From Lachnospiraceae bacterium UBA7093 (GTDB taxonomy: Bacteria; Bacillota; Clostridia; Lachnospirales; Lachnospiraceae): DNA of 41,846 nucleotides. Both the position numbers and the translations under genes were made by a program. Below are positions 1 to 7,275 of this stretch, in pieces. The notes beneath the pieces were generated by a model. The model ran no database searches. It had not been told where the DNA came from and saw only the letters and a program-made list of their open reading frames with translations. Position 1 is the stretch's first letter. Each line of letters starts with the position of its first letter. Where the stretch lies: assembly GCA_002492465.1 (NCBI GenBank), contig DKYT01000022.1, positions 1-41,846 on the forward strand, written 5' to 3'.

Positions 1-168
1 TTTATATCCAATGTTTGTCAAATGGCTCTCCAAATCATCAATATTTTTACTAATATTAACATCCTGATTATGTAAGGCCATTGCCACCAGATAAAATGGT
101 GCATGAAAATCATATGGCCCAAAATCGCCCGATTCATCAATAAAGACACTTAAAATCTTTTCAGCCAT
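1..168 (-). CDS. DUF3800 domain protein, 5' part only (runs off the window)
   Basis: Only the first 56 codons are present; the gene continues beyond position 1. The translated start reads MAEKILSVFIDESGDFGPYD, and the FIDESGD(F) block is the hallmark N-terminus of DUF3800, a family with an RNase H-like fold whose biochemical role is not settled. It is found in mobile and defence-associated contexts. The ATG at 168-166 follows a clear ribosome binding site (AAGGA, eight bases upstream on the minus strand). A promoter and a structured leader RNA lie just upstream (169-322), matching the published observation that DUF3800 genes are often preceded by structured RNA motifs. The family call is strong; function is unknown. 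Confidence 0.85.
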   Translation of the reverse strand, partial: MAEKILSVFIDESGDFGPYDFHAPFYLVAMALHNQDVNISKNIDDLESHLTNIGYK

Positions 169-287
169 AGATTATTTCCTTCATCCCTCACAGATTTCTC
201 TAACAAAAATAGCGGGGAAATTCCCCGCCGTTCGGTGGACCAGGGTCTTTCGACCAGCCCAATCAGTGATACCACTGACTTATTTAT
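169..287 (-). ncRNA. Candidate structured leader RNA of the DUF3800 gene
   Basis: Reading the minus strand from the predicted transcription start (about 287) to the DUF3800 start codon gives three tight hairpins. The first has 6-bp TCAGTG/CACTGA arms (278-263). The second has 4-bp GGTC/GACC arms closed by a GAAA tetraloop (255-244). The third has 6-bp GCGGGG/CCCCGC arms (228-212), followed by TATTTTTGTT, which resembles an intrinsic terminator. The third hairpin sits about 44 bases before the ATG, so transcription could end there or be attenuated. Weinberg and co-workers described several DUF3800-I to -XI RNA motifs upstream of such genes. Membership of one of those classes is inferred, not tested. 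Confidence 0.6.
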
Positions 288-293
288 ATGTTA

Positions 294-322
294 ATATTAA
301 CGGGAATATACCTCACTGTCAA
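294..322 (-). promoter_or_regulatory. Promoter of the DUF3800 leader RNA
   Basis: On the minus strand a consensus -35 TTGACA (322-317) is followed after exactly 17 bases by -10 TAATAT (299-294). Transcription would begin near 287, just ahead of the first hairpin of the leader. Confidence 0.75.
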
Positions 323-667
323 TGTTATTCAGAAAAATTTTATAAATAACTTTGCGGACTTTTTACCCCTTTTACCCCATCTGTGAGAAATTTACCCCAC
401 CCAATTTGCAATTCGACAAATTGTGCTTTTTCCGACAAATCCATGCTTCTCAGTGTGGCGCAATTGTATCAGAGCCGTCTTAAAAGCTGAATAAATTCAT
501 GCGATTTCAATCATTATCTAAATATGCTTACATAGTATAAGTGTCTGAATTTTTATCCAACTCACTTATACGCAGCAGTTTTCTTTTGATGGTTTTACTT
601 ATCGTACCTCTCCATTATCTTTTGAAAAAAAGATATTTATCATCTTTATTGGTAAAATTATCTCCCG
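323..667. other. Intergenic region with short repeats
   Basis: I see no gene in this stretch. It holds three direct copies of TTTACCCC (362-369, 371-378, 391-398), an inverted repeat CAATTTG-N8-CAAATTG (402-408/417-423) and another, GTATAAGTG-N19-CACTTATAC (535-543/563-571). The AT-rich character and lack of a long reading frame suggest decayed sequence. None of the repeats is assigned a function. Confidence 0.5.
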
Positions 668-1045
668 TCAATTTTTAGGTATTATACTTTTTCCAATATG
701 TTTATCCCGTCTCCATTCAGGCGCATCACCATCATCAGCCCAATATTCGTCAATCGCTGTAATTTTATCACCAATAACTTTAATGAAGGATGTCACATGA
801 AAGGATGCTGTTCGATCTTTGGGATATACATGAACTACTGCGACTAACAGATCCTTTATTTTTTCAACTCTTTCCACTTCGCCATCCCAACTGCCTGGAT
901 ATTCACAGTTTGCAACGATAAACTCATCTACGTTAAAATGTTCGTTTGTACAATGCCAGTTAATATATGCGTCCTCATGAAAATAGCCTCTGATTGCATC
1001 CTCATTTTGTTCTAAAACATCTCTCCAAAATTCATATATATTCAT
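668..1045 (-). CDS. NTF2-like (SnoaL-type) small protein
   Basis: This is a 125-residue cytosolic protein with no signal peptide. The layout fits the nuclear-transport-factor-2-like cone fold: an N-terminal helix (MNIYEFWRDVLEQNEDAI), a short helix with YFHEDAYINWHCTNEHFNVDEFI, then alternating strands ending in the typical KITAIDEYWADDGDAPEWR segment. Such proteins bind small hydrophobic ligands or act as isomerases/hydrolases, and nothing here points to a substrate. The ATG at 1045 has AAGGA six bases upstream. It appears monocistronic. The fold call is from pattern recognition; no function is assigned. Confidence 0.7.
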   Translation of the reverse strand: MNIYEFWRDVLEQNEDAIRGYFHEDAYINWHCTNEHFNVDEFIVANCEYPGSWDGEVERVEKIKDLLVAVVHVYPKDRTASFHVTSFIKVIGDKITAIDEYWADDGDAPEWRRDKHIGKSIIPKN

Positions 1046-1097
1046 TTGTCCTTGTCTCTTTACTCTATGTTTTCCGCTCTGGCTAAAATCCTGATAT

Positions 1098-1351
1098 TCA
1101 AGCCTGTAATTGTTTAAAATACGCTTTCAACTCTGCTTTCGTGGCGGCATCCAGCTGCTTTATCTCCACACCGCGAATTGCCGCCTCCAGGTGATAAAGA
1201 ATAACAACGCAAGTATTGGGATATTGTACTTTGAGGCGAAAACCGCCTGCTTGCTTCCAATTTCCATTAATTCCTCTGCAGAACAGATCCCAACTGAATG
1301 AAGTTTCTTCTCCATTGTTTTTCCAAGTTTTAAAGTTGTAAGCGCCGCCAT
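1098..1351 (-). pseudogene. TfoX C-terminal-domain protein, broken by a one-base frameshift
   Basis: The first part reads MAALTTLKLGKTMEKKLHSV then GICSAEELMEIGSKQAVF. A -1 shift after the TTC near 1232 continues as RLKVQYPNTCVVILYHLEAA then IRGVEIKQLDAATKAELKAY, ending at the TGA at 1100-1098. Joined, these give the roughly 84-residue stand-alone TfoX C-terminal domain (helix-hairpin-helix-like, often encoded alone in Firmicutes). The length from the ATG at 1351 is 254 bases, one short of a whole number of codons, so a single C has been lost. The start has GGGAG upstream. A sequencing error or slippage at TTTTC is possible, but a recent mutation is the simplest reading. Confidence 0.75.
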
Positions 1352-1433
1352 CCTTTTCTCCCTTTTGCTTTCACAAATCAATTTTTTTCTTCCATCTTTT
1401 TCTCAAAGATCACCGCGTAAGCCACTTTGCACC

Positions 1434-1913
1434 TTATCTCTCATCCACAACAATATGCTTCACGCCATCACACGGATGCTTGAGTTCTGTCCTGAAAAAT
1501 GCCGGATAGTATTGTATTTTACTGTCCGTAGTTACCCATACTAGCTTTTCTTTGCAATTGTCAGCCGTAACGCTTTCGCATTTGGGTTCAAAGTCATCCG
1601 GCACTTTCATATAAAAATAAAAAGATATTTCGTAAATCAGTTTATTTTTCCTGATAGAATCATCCCCATAAAAGAAATTTTCATGAATAAAACCAAGGCG
1701 GTCTATTTCCATTTTAACCCCCGTTTCCTCATACACCTCTCTTATGACCGCTTCCTCCGCGGTTTCACCGAACTTGACCCGTCCGCCTACAGAATAGAGA
1801 TAATCCTGTCTTTCGTTGCCTACCATTAAAAACTCATGATCCTTCATAATAATAGCGCCCACTCTGACATTGAGAAAGCCGCCGTCAATTGCCACCATAC
1901 AATCTGATCCCAT
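1434..1913 (-). CDS. Nudix hydrolase
   Basis: This 159-residue cytosolic Nudix protein would hydrolyse a nucleoside diphosphate linked to another group, using a divalent metal. The complete Nudix box is present at residues 44-66 (G-x5-E-x7-REVYEETGV), including the metal-binding REVYEE. The substrate cannot be told from the sequence; the family includes 8-oxo-dGTP and ADP-ribose enzymes. I choose the ATG at 1913 because GGAGG lies five bases before it; the earlier ATG at 1946 has no ribosome binding site. Adjacent genes are unrelated, so it is probably a single-gene unit. Confidence 0.88.
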   Translation of the reverse strand: MGSDCMVAIDGGFLNVRVGAIIMKDHEFLMVGNERQDYLYSVGGRVKFGETAEEAVIREVYEETGVKMEIDRLGFIHENFFYGDDSIRKNKLIYEISFYFYMKVPDDFEPKCESVTADNCKEKLVWVTTDSKIQYYPAFFRTELKHPCDGVKHIVVDER

Positions 1914-1990
1914 AATTGCCTCCATCAATTTCAAACTATGTAACATAAAACCTGTGGGAGATGGTAAATTACTAAAATACTTTCAAAAAA

Positions 1991-2545
1991 TTATAAGGAT
2001 ATTTCCAACCCGTCATAAGCAAAATGTATAGAATCCAATTCTTTCTCCAATTCCCTGTAATCGTCATAGGTTTTGCCCCAGTCCTCCTCCAAATGGGTAA
2101 TAATGACTTCCCTGATTCCATACTGCTTTCTTATCTGGTCAATTTCAGTTAAGGTAAACAATTCTTTTCTCAGCGGATTATCCTCCTTCAATACAAATCC
2201 ATCCCTTAAAACGTCTCCAATAATGGTATTGCCGATAATCAGAAAATCTGCATTTTCAAATTTTTCAGATAGAGGAAAAGGCTTTACATCACATGGCGCA
2301 TAAATGATTTTTTTGCCGTGAGCAGAAATAACAAAAATTGTCACATGCTCCTGTTCATCTACCGGAACCAGCTCAATCAGAATATCCTGATACTTAAGGG
2401 CACGAACTTTTCTTGTGTATATAAGCCCCTTTGCCTCATAATACCCGATAACTGACCCGTACCTTGTGCTCTGCTTCTCAAGATCTTCAAGAATTGTGGG
2501 CAAAGAAGCAACTTCTATGGGATTATCCAGTTTCTTACCTACCGA
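1991..2545 (-). pseudogene. Metallo-beta-lactamase-fold hydrolase, N-terminal half deleted
   Basis: The surviving reading frame holds the C-terminal half of an MBL-fold protein of the PhnP-like type: IYAPCDVKPFP, FLIIGNTI, then VIITHLEEDWG and the terminal HFAYDGLEI. The N-terminal HxHxDH metal-binding block, normally about 70-90 residues in, is absent, so the active site is incomplete. Upstream the frame stays open through VGKKLDNPIEVASLPT right to the stop codon of the flavodoxin gene (2546-2548), which is in the same frame. A deletion seems to have fused the end of that gene to the middle of this one. A TTG at 2503 could start a 170-residue peptide, but no good ribosome binding site precedes it. 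Confidence 0.75.
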
Positions 2546-3175
2546 CTATTTTCCATCCGCAAAACTTGTAAAATAATCAGTCTCCATCTCCGGAAGTCCG
2601 CACTTTTCTTTTGCATCGGCAAACGCCTTTATCATAAACGCCATATTCCGCGCAAGATTCCGCATCGTCTGAAGCCCTTCCAAATCCTTTTTCACATCCT
2701 TCGCTGCGCGCCCATGAACCTGATTCCAATAAGAGCTGGACGCCACAGGCATGCCGCTGATGGTAAAATATTTATTCAGCACGTCAAAAGAAGCCGTATT
2801 TCCGCCGCGCCTGCAGCTTACCACTGCCGCGCCTACTTTCATATGCTTGGAATAAGGTGTGCTGTAAAAAAGTCTGTCCATAAAGGAAAGTATCGTTCCG
2901 TTTGGCGAACTGTAATATACCGGGCTTCCTACCACCAGTCCCTCTGCCGTCTCAAACTTGGGGGCAACCTCATTTACCAGATCGTCATTAAAAACACATT
3001 TTCCATTTTTCTTGCAAAAGCCGCAGGCGATACACCCTCTGATATCCTTATTCCCTACATGAATAAGTTCCGTTTCGATATTCTCTTTCTCAAAGATCCC
3101 AATCATTTCATCAAGAGCCGCCCATGTACATCCCTTTGCATGGGGACTTCCATTCAATAAAATCACTTTTGCCAA
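2546..3175 (-). CDS. Flavodoxin-family protein (NADPH-dependent FMN reductase-like iron-sulfur flavoprotein)
   Basis: This protein of about 209 residues begins MAKVILLNGSPHAKGCT, the FMN-phosphate-binding loop of this family. The cysteine cluster C48-IA-C-GF-C with C60 is the compact iron-sulfur site of ISF-type flavoproteins, followed by VVGSPVYYSSPNG, typical of the flavin-binding loop. Such enzymes move electrons between NAD(P)H, FMN and small acceptors in the cytosol. I favour a TTG start at 3175, because AAGGAGG (3190-3184) is eight bases before it and the family starts there; an ATG at 3199 would add eight residues. It ends directly against a truncated hydrolase gene. Confidence 0.85.
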   Translation of the reverse strand: MAKVILLNGSPHAKGCTWAALDEMIGIFEKENIETELIHVGNKDIRGCIACGFCKKNGKCVFNDDLVNEVAPKFETAEGLVVGSPVYYSSPNGTILSFMDRLFYSTPYSKHMKVGAAVVSCRRGGNTASFDVLNKYFTISGMPVASSSYWNQVHGRAAKDVKKDLEGLQTMRNLARNMAFMIKAFADAKEKCGLPEMETDYFTSFADGK

Positions 3176-3205
3176 AGCCTTTTCCTCCTTCATTTTCATA
3201 TTCTC

Positions 3206-3880
3206 TTATTCCTTTACATATGCCATTATATCATCATAAATAGCTCTGTAACCATCTTCATTGATATGTAAGCCCTCAATCGTGTATTCTGCTTTTAATC
3301 TGCCCTGTTCATCGGTCAGATTCTTATTCAGGTCAATATACCTCTGTCCATGCTTTCGGGCAAGCTTCTCCACCTCCACATTTGCCGCACGGAGTTTTTC
3401 ATTATTGCGGATCTTAAGGCACGCTTTCATGTTTTCCTCTGCCGCCTCATAATTCACCGGATAATAAGCCATGAGATATATGATTACATTTGGAATTGCA
3501 TTTTCAATTTTAGTAATAATCTTGTCATAATTGTCCATAAGGCTGCTGATTGGTATGTTTTCCCGGCTCAAATCGTTGGTGCCGATATTGATAAAAACCT
3601 TTGAAGGCTTTAAATCAAGGATACATACGTCAATTGCCTCTAAAAGCTCCCTGGAAATAAAGCCGCCGATTCCCCGATTATAAATGATTTTTCCTTCATT
3701 GTGCTCTTCTAACAGTTTATGGATGGGGAACTGCTCCATCAGCGACGAACCGGCAAAAACCGTTTCGCCATATTGAACTGTTTGGTTTTCCATGCGGTAA
3801 CGCTCAATCTTTATTTCTTTCTCATGCATTGTCAGACTCCTCATAAAAATTTCATATTCCAAACCGGAAATCAGTTTCAA
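3206..3880 (-). CDS. SGNH/GDSL-family hydrolase
   Basis: This 224-residue cytosolic esterase-like protein carries the SGNH blocks in order. Block I is VFAGSSLMEQ (catalytic Ser about residue 46, with the Asp of GDSL replaced by Ser). A glycine block follows in GIGGFISRELLEA, block III is NIGTNDLS (oxyanion Asn), and block V is GLHINEDGY (catalytic His, with Glu where Asp is usual). Its start overlaps the stop of the upstream TetR gene by four bases (ATGA), so the two are translationally coupled and probably co-regulated. The substrate could be an acyl or acetyl ester on a carbohydrate or lipid; this is not determinable here. Confidence 0.85.
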   Translation of the reverse strand: MKLISGLEYEIFMRSLTMHEKEIKIERYRMENQTVQYGETVFAGSSLMEQFPIHKLLEEHNEGKIIYNRGIGGFISRELLEAIDVCILDLKPSKVFINIGTNDLSRENIPISSLMDNYDKIITKIENAIPNVIIYLMAYYPVNYEAAEENMKACLKIRNNEKLRAANVEVEKLARKHGQRYIDLNKNLTDEQGRLKAEYTIEGLHINEDGYRAIYDDIMAYVKE

Positions 3881-4446
3881 AGATCAGCAGACGTAAGTCC
3901 GTTTTTTAGTTTCTCAATCAGCAGGGATGAAGGAATATCCATATCGTTTTCCACCCATTTCATAAGCATACTGTACATACCGCCTACACTATATGCCAGT
4001 AAGTATGGAAGGAAAGAAGAATAAATCGCTGCCGTTTCTTTGGAACGGACATGTTCAAAGACCTTGAAAGAATATTGGTAAGAGCCCTCAAAAAGAGGCA
4101 CCAACAAATGATTTCGTTTCAAAAGCAACAGTAATTCTTTACGTTCTTCACAAAAATCAAAATAGCATTGTACAACATCCCAGTAATGCTGCAACTGCCG
4201 CGACTTGATTTGCAGTAAGCATTCTTTGTACAGATTCTCAAAAAAGAAACTTATGAGTTCTTCTTTATCTTTGAACAGCCTGTAAAAAGTCTTTCGTGAA
4301 AGACCGGCTTCCTGTGAAAGCTGCGTAACGGTAATTTCTTTAAAATCGTATTGCTCCATAATAACCAACAGAGCCTTTACAAATTTTTCCTTTGACTGTT
4401 CCGCTATCTTTCCATTTGTCGTGTTCAATTTCTTTTTCCCATGCAA
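3877..4446 (-). CDS. TetR/AcrR-family transcriptional regulator
   Basis: This 189-residue regulator has a textbook TetR DNA-binding helix-turn-helix, ITVTQLSQEAGLSRKTFYRL (residues about 38-57). A longer, unrelated ligand-binding C-terminal region with an aromatic-rich stretch follows. The only open start near the N-terminus is TTG at 4446 (a TTG at 4428 is an alternative); ribosome binding is weak at both. It is the first gene of a two-gene unit with the SGNH hydrolase and is divergent from the EFR1 ferredoxin gene. Palindromic TGTGACA elements in the shared intergenic region are the obvious operator candidates, so it probably controls both directions. Confidence 0.85.
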   Translation of the reverse strand: MHGKKKLNTTNGKIAEQSKEKFVKALLVIMEQYDFKEITVTQLSQEAGLSRKTFYRLFKDKEELISFFFENLYKECLLQIKSRQLQHYWDVVQCYFDFCEERKELLLLLKRNHLLVPLFEGSYQYSFKVFEHVRSKETAAIYSSFLPYLLAYSVGGMYSMLMKWVENDMDIPSSLLIEKLKNGLTSADL

Positions 4447-4460
4447 GTCAGGCTTTATTT

Positions 4461-4565
4461 ACAAGTTACAGATAGGATGAATGTGTGACACATTACCGTT
4501 TTTCGTTGACTTTCCTCTTGCCTATTATATAATAAGGCTCAACAAGTTACAAGTGTGACATATTA
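4461..4565. promoter_or_regulatory. Divergent control region with a promoter and repeated operator elements
   Basis: On the plus strand TTGACT (4506-4511), 16 bases and TATAAT (4528-4533) form a promoter for the ferredoxin gene. Two composite repeats flank it. Each consists of ACAAGTTACA (4461-4470; 4542-4551) followed by TGTGACAyATTA (4484-4495; 4554-4565). The first TGTGACA lies in a perfect palindrome AATGTGT-G-ACACATT (4480-4494). One repeat sits upstream of the -35, the other at the transcription start, as expected for a repressor such as the neighbouring TetR protein. Binding is inferred. Confidence 0.65.
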
Positions 4566-4595
4566 TGGAATTGCAAACACAGGGGGAACGTATTC

Positions 4596-5453
4596 ATGAA
4601 AAATATGATTTACTATTTTAGCGGAACCGGAAACAGTTTGAGAACCGCTATTGGAATCGCAGAAAGAATCGGGGGCGCCGAAATTATTTCTGTCCGATGT
4701 AATGCAGAAAATGTATCGGCTGAAAATGCAGACGTAATTGGTTTTGTCTGTCCTGTTTATGAGTGGGATCTGCCGGGAACAATGAAAAGATTTGCAGGGA
4801 ATCTTAAAATAAATCCTAATGCCTATATTTTTATGATTGCCACTTATATTGCAATACATGGAAAATCTTTTGAAACTATGGAAAAAATTTTGTCTGCAAA
4901 AAAGGCTCACCTCAATTACGGCATGGCTCTACATTCCGTTGCCAGCCAGTGTACAGCATATGACCCATTTCCACCGGAAAAACTTATGATACCCTACATG
5001 GAAAAAAAGCTTCACAAGATTAGCAAAGAAATTTCTGAAAGAAAGTATAGGGCATACCCAACTATGGCATGGCTCACGCGAAAGCTATATTCTAAGCTAA
5101 TGACTCCATATATGAAAGTTGAGAAGGAGTATGATAAAGGCTTTTACACAGACGCAAGATGTGTGGGGTGTGAAATATGCGCCAAAATATGCCCCACACA
5201 AAACATTATCATTCAGAAAAACCGCCCTGTTTGGAACCATCATTGCCACGGCTGCATGGCTTGCGTTGCTTACTGTCCCACGAAAGCAGTTCAATTCAAA
5301 ACACCGGAAGCCTATGAACGCTTAAATACAGTGATTTCTAAAAGACTTTGCCTGCCGGAAAAGCGGAAAAGGTATCACAATCCTTTTATCAAGGCATCCG
5401 ATTTAATGATAGATAAACGGTATGTTAATTGCTTGCATTCAATTGACAGATAG
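4596..5453 (+). CDS. EFR1-family flavodoxin-ferredoxin
   Basis: This 285-residue cytosolic electron-transfer protein has a flavodoxin half with the FMN-phosphate loop YYFSGTGNS (residues 5-13). The C-terminal half holds two [4Fe-4S] motifs, CVGCEICAKICP and CHGCMACVAYCP (about residues 192-240). This is the EFR1 family architecture, common in anaerobic Firmicutes, where an FMN and two clusters sit in one chain. The redox partner is unknown. The ATG at 4596 has GGGGGAA about ten bases before it. It is driven by the promoter at 4506-4533 and is divergent from the TetR gene. The last codons overlap the start of the PadR promoter. Confidence 0.88.
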   Translation: MKNMIYYFSGTGNSLRTAIGIAERIGGAEIISVRCNAENVSAENADVIGFVCPVYEWDLPGTMKRFAGNLKINPNAYIFMIATYIAIHGKSFETMEKILSAKKAHLNYGMALHSVASQCTAYDPFPPEKLMIPYMEKKLHKISKEISERKYRAYPTMAWLTRKLYSKLMTPYMKVEKEYDKGFYTDARCVGCEICAKICPTQNIIIQKNRPVWNHHCHGCMACVAYCPTKAVQFKTPEAYERLNTVISKRLCLPEKRKRYHNPFIKASDLMIDKRYVNCLHSIDR

Positions 5454-5492
5454 ATCGAGGTGCGATATAATATATAGCAGTACGATGCATCG
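5443..5492 (+). promoter_or_regulatory. Consensus promoter with palindromic operator for the PadR operon
   Basis: A perfect TTGACA (5443-5448), a 17-base spacer and a perfect TATAAT (5466-5471) lie across the end of the ferredoxin gene. A 10-bp palindrome CGATGCATCG (5483-5492) covers the early transcribed region. Such a strong promoter with a dyad near +1 suggests tight repression, most simply autoregulation by the PadR protein it drives. Confidence 0.75.
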
Positions 5493-5521
5493 AATTACAA
5501 CATAAGAAAGAAGGCGACATA

Positions 5522-5836
5522 TTGAATGCGCATATAAAAAAAGTTTATGTTCCCATGACCGAAACCGCTTTTTATATTTTGCTATGCCTGAAAAAGCCCA
5601 ATCACGGTTATGGAATCGTCCAAAGAGTGGAGCAGATGACCGACGGCGCGGTGCGCCTTACCCCCGGTACCATGTATGGCAGCTTATCAAAAATGGAAAA
5701 GGACGGTTTGATTCAGTTTATCCGGGAAGAAGACAAACGGAAAATCTATAAAATCACCGATTTAGGATCAGAGGTACTGCAAATCGAATTGAACCGTATT
5801 GCACGCCTGTATCGAAATGCCCAGGAGGAAATGTAA
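5522..5836 (+). CDS. PadR-family transcriptional regulator
   Basis: This 104-residue regulator consists almost entirely of the PadR winged helix: FYILLCLKKPNHGYGIVQRV, then LTPGTMYGSLSKMEKDGLI (recognition helix and wing), then YKITDLGSEVL. PadR proteins usually repress their own operon and are relieved by a small molecule. The start is TTG at 5522 with GAAGG eight bases upstream; no ATG is available earlier. Its stop directly abuts the ATG of the DUF2812 gene. PadR-DUF2812 pairs are widespread in Clostridia, where the membrane DUF2812 protein is thought to be functionally linked to the regulator. Confidence 0.9.
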   Translation: MNAHIKKVYVPMTETAFYILLCLKKPNHGYGIVQRVEQMTDGAVRLTPGTMYGSLSKMEKDGLIQFIREEDKRKIYKITDLGSEVLQIELNRIARLYRNAQEEM

Positions 5837-6364
5837 ATGGAAACCAAAAAGACATTCAAAATTTTTACAATATATGAGTATGAAAAAGAGCAGAATTATC
5901 TTCGCAAAATGCATCAATCCGGTTGGAAGTTCGTCAAAGTATCCGGCTTCGGCATCTATCACTTTGAAGAATGCGTTCCGGAAGACGTCATTTACCAGCT
6001 TGATTATAACCGGGATGGCATTGAACACAAGGCTGAATATGTCAGGCTGTTCAACGACTGCGGTTGGGAGTACCTGCAGGACTATGTGGGGTATAGCTAT
6101 TTCCGAAAACCCGCATCCCAGGCGGAAGAAACAGAAGAAATATTTTGTGACGACGATTCAAAGCTACAGATGCTGGAGCGTGTATACAAAGGCAGAATCC
6201 TCCCGTTGATCGTGCTCTTTTCATGTATATTCATTCCCCAGCTGGTCAACTGCATCGCCCATAAAGCATATATTCTTGCCAGTCTGTTTGGTGCAGTCAC
6301 CTGCCTTTATGTTGCAATTTTTATTATGTTTGCTTTGCAGTATTACAGATTAAAAGGAAGATAA
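5837..6364 (+). CDS. DUF2812 membrane protein
   Basis: This 175-residue protein starts with the soluble DUF2812 domain (roughly residues 1-105), with the family's recognisable KFVKVSGFGIYHFEECVPED then YQLDY and DCGWEYLQDYVGYSYF segments. Two C-terminal transmembrane helices follow (about residues 120-140 and 146-168). The C-terminal tail is short and basic (YYRLKGR). The ATG immediately follows the PadR stop and has AGGAGG eight bases upstream inside padR, so translation is coupled. The molecular function is unknown; the family is nearly always beside a PadR regulator. A terminator lies about 70 bases downstream. Confidence 0.88.
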   Translation: METKKTFKIFTIYEYEKEQNYLRKMHQSGWKFVKVSGFGIYHFEECVPEDVIYQLDYNRDGIEHKAEYVRLFNDCGWEYLQDYVGYSYFRKPASQAEETEEIFCDDDSKLQMLERVYKGRILPLIVLFSCIFIPQLVNCIAHKAYILASLFGAVTCLYVAIFIMFALQYYRLKGR

Positions 6365-6436
6365 CGACATGCTTACCTCGCTTCAACACAATCGGTTGTT
6401 CAAAAGCATTGGAGGCTCGCCACAAGACGCGCAGCT

Positions 6437-6472
6437 AAAAAGGGAATCCTGATATTTTCAAGGTTCCCTTTT
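6437..6472 (+). terminator. Intrinsic terminator of the PadR-DUF2812 operon
   Basis: A stem AAAAGGGAA (6437-6445)/TTCCCTTTT (6464-6472) is followed by further T residues. Because it is A/T-flanked on both sides it can also serve the convergent alpha/beta hydrolase gene on the minus strand. Confidence 0.8.
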
Positions 6473-6552
6473 TTCCTGCATTAAGCATTTTTGGAGATAT
6501 CCTCTCTTCTCCGCCTCTGCAAGTAGGTTCATCCTCCACCTGCTCATAAAAA

Positions 6553-7254
6553 TTAACTTCCAGCGGTTCCATACCCACCTCTCAAAAATTCCAATACTCT
6601 TTCATTAAACTCTTTCGCATTTTTATTGGCAATAAAGTGATCTCCTTTTATAAAGGCAAGCTCTGCTCCCTCTATATTGGCGGCAATCAGTTTTGTATGC
6701 TCCTCTTTAATCATGTCCTTTGTTCCCGCAATTACCAATGTTCTTGCTTTTATTTCGGAAAGCTCCCGGATAGACACATTAGGGTCATTGACCATAAGTC
6801 CAAGCATCTCTGCATTCAATTTGGCAGCGTTGCTTTTCCCCGAAAACCGCTGCGCTATTTTGTAGCCGATTTCAATGGGAACCTGCACCCTTCGTTTCAC
6901 CCCTTGGGCATTTAGATTTGCGCCGTTCAATACCAGTTTATTTACCCGATCCGGATGACCAATCGCAAACCTCATGGCAATATTACCTCCGTCGGAAAAG
7001 CCAAGCAGGTGCGCGCTGTCAATATGGTGCGCATCCATAAACCCCAGCAGATCTTCTGCAAACTGCTTTATCGTAAATGGCTGCTCTCCCCTTGGTGTTT
7101 TACCATGCCCTCTTGTGTCCAAAGCATATACATGATACAGTTGCGAAAATACATCCATTTGGTTGGAAAAATAATCGCAGCTTTCTCCATTTCCATGCAA
7201 TAAAATAAGGGGTTCTCCCTGACCCTTTTCTATATAAAAGTGCCTTATGTCCAT
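6553..7254 (-). CDS. Alpha/beta-fold hydrolase
   Basis: This 233-residue cytosolic protein has the alpha/beta hydrolase landmarks in order. These are the oxyanion HGNGES (residues about 20-25), the nucleophile elbow GFSDGG (Ser about 95), an acidic residue in AGTKDMI, and the catalytic His in KGDHFIA near the C-terminus. The type suggests an esterase or lactonase; the substrate is not evident. GGAAGG stands just before the ATG. It is downstream of the C39-like gene with a short gap that carries a diverged version of a leader motif seen before other genes here (7259-7275). The two may be co-transcribed. Confidence 0.87.
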   Translation of the reverse strand: MDIRHFYIEKGQGEPLILLHGNGESCDYFSNQMDVFSQLYHVYALDTRGHGKTPRGEQPFTIKQFAEDLLGFMDAHHIDSAHLLGFSDGGNIAMRFAIGHPDRVNKLVLNGANLNAQGVKRRVQVPIEIGYKIAQRFSGKSNAAKLNAEMLGLMVNDPNVSIRELSEIKARTLVIAGTKDMIKEEHTKLIAANIEGAELAFIKGDHFIANKNAKEFNERVLEFLRGGYGTAGS

Positions 7255-7275
7255 CCTTCCACTCCCAAAGCATTG

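Noticed and set aside
528..602. A 24-codon minus-strand frame (ISKTIKRKLLRISELDKNSD...) after a GGAGAGG sequence
   Set aside because: It would have to start at ATA and has no recognisable family; it may be a relic but is not supported as a gene.
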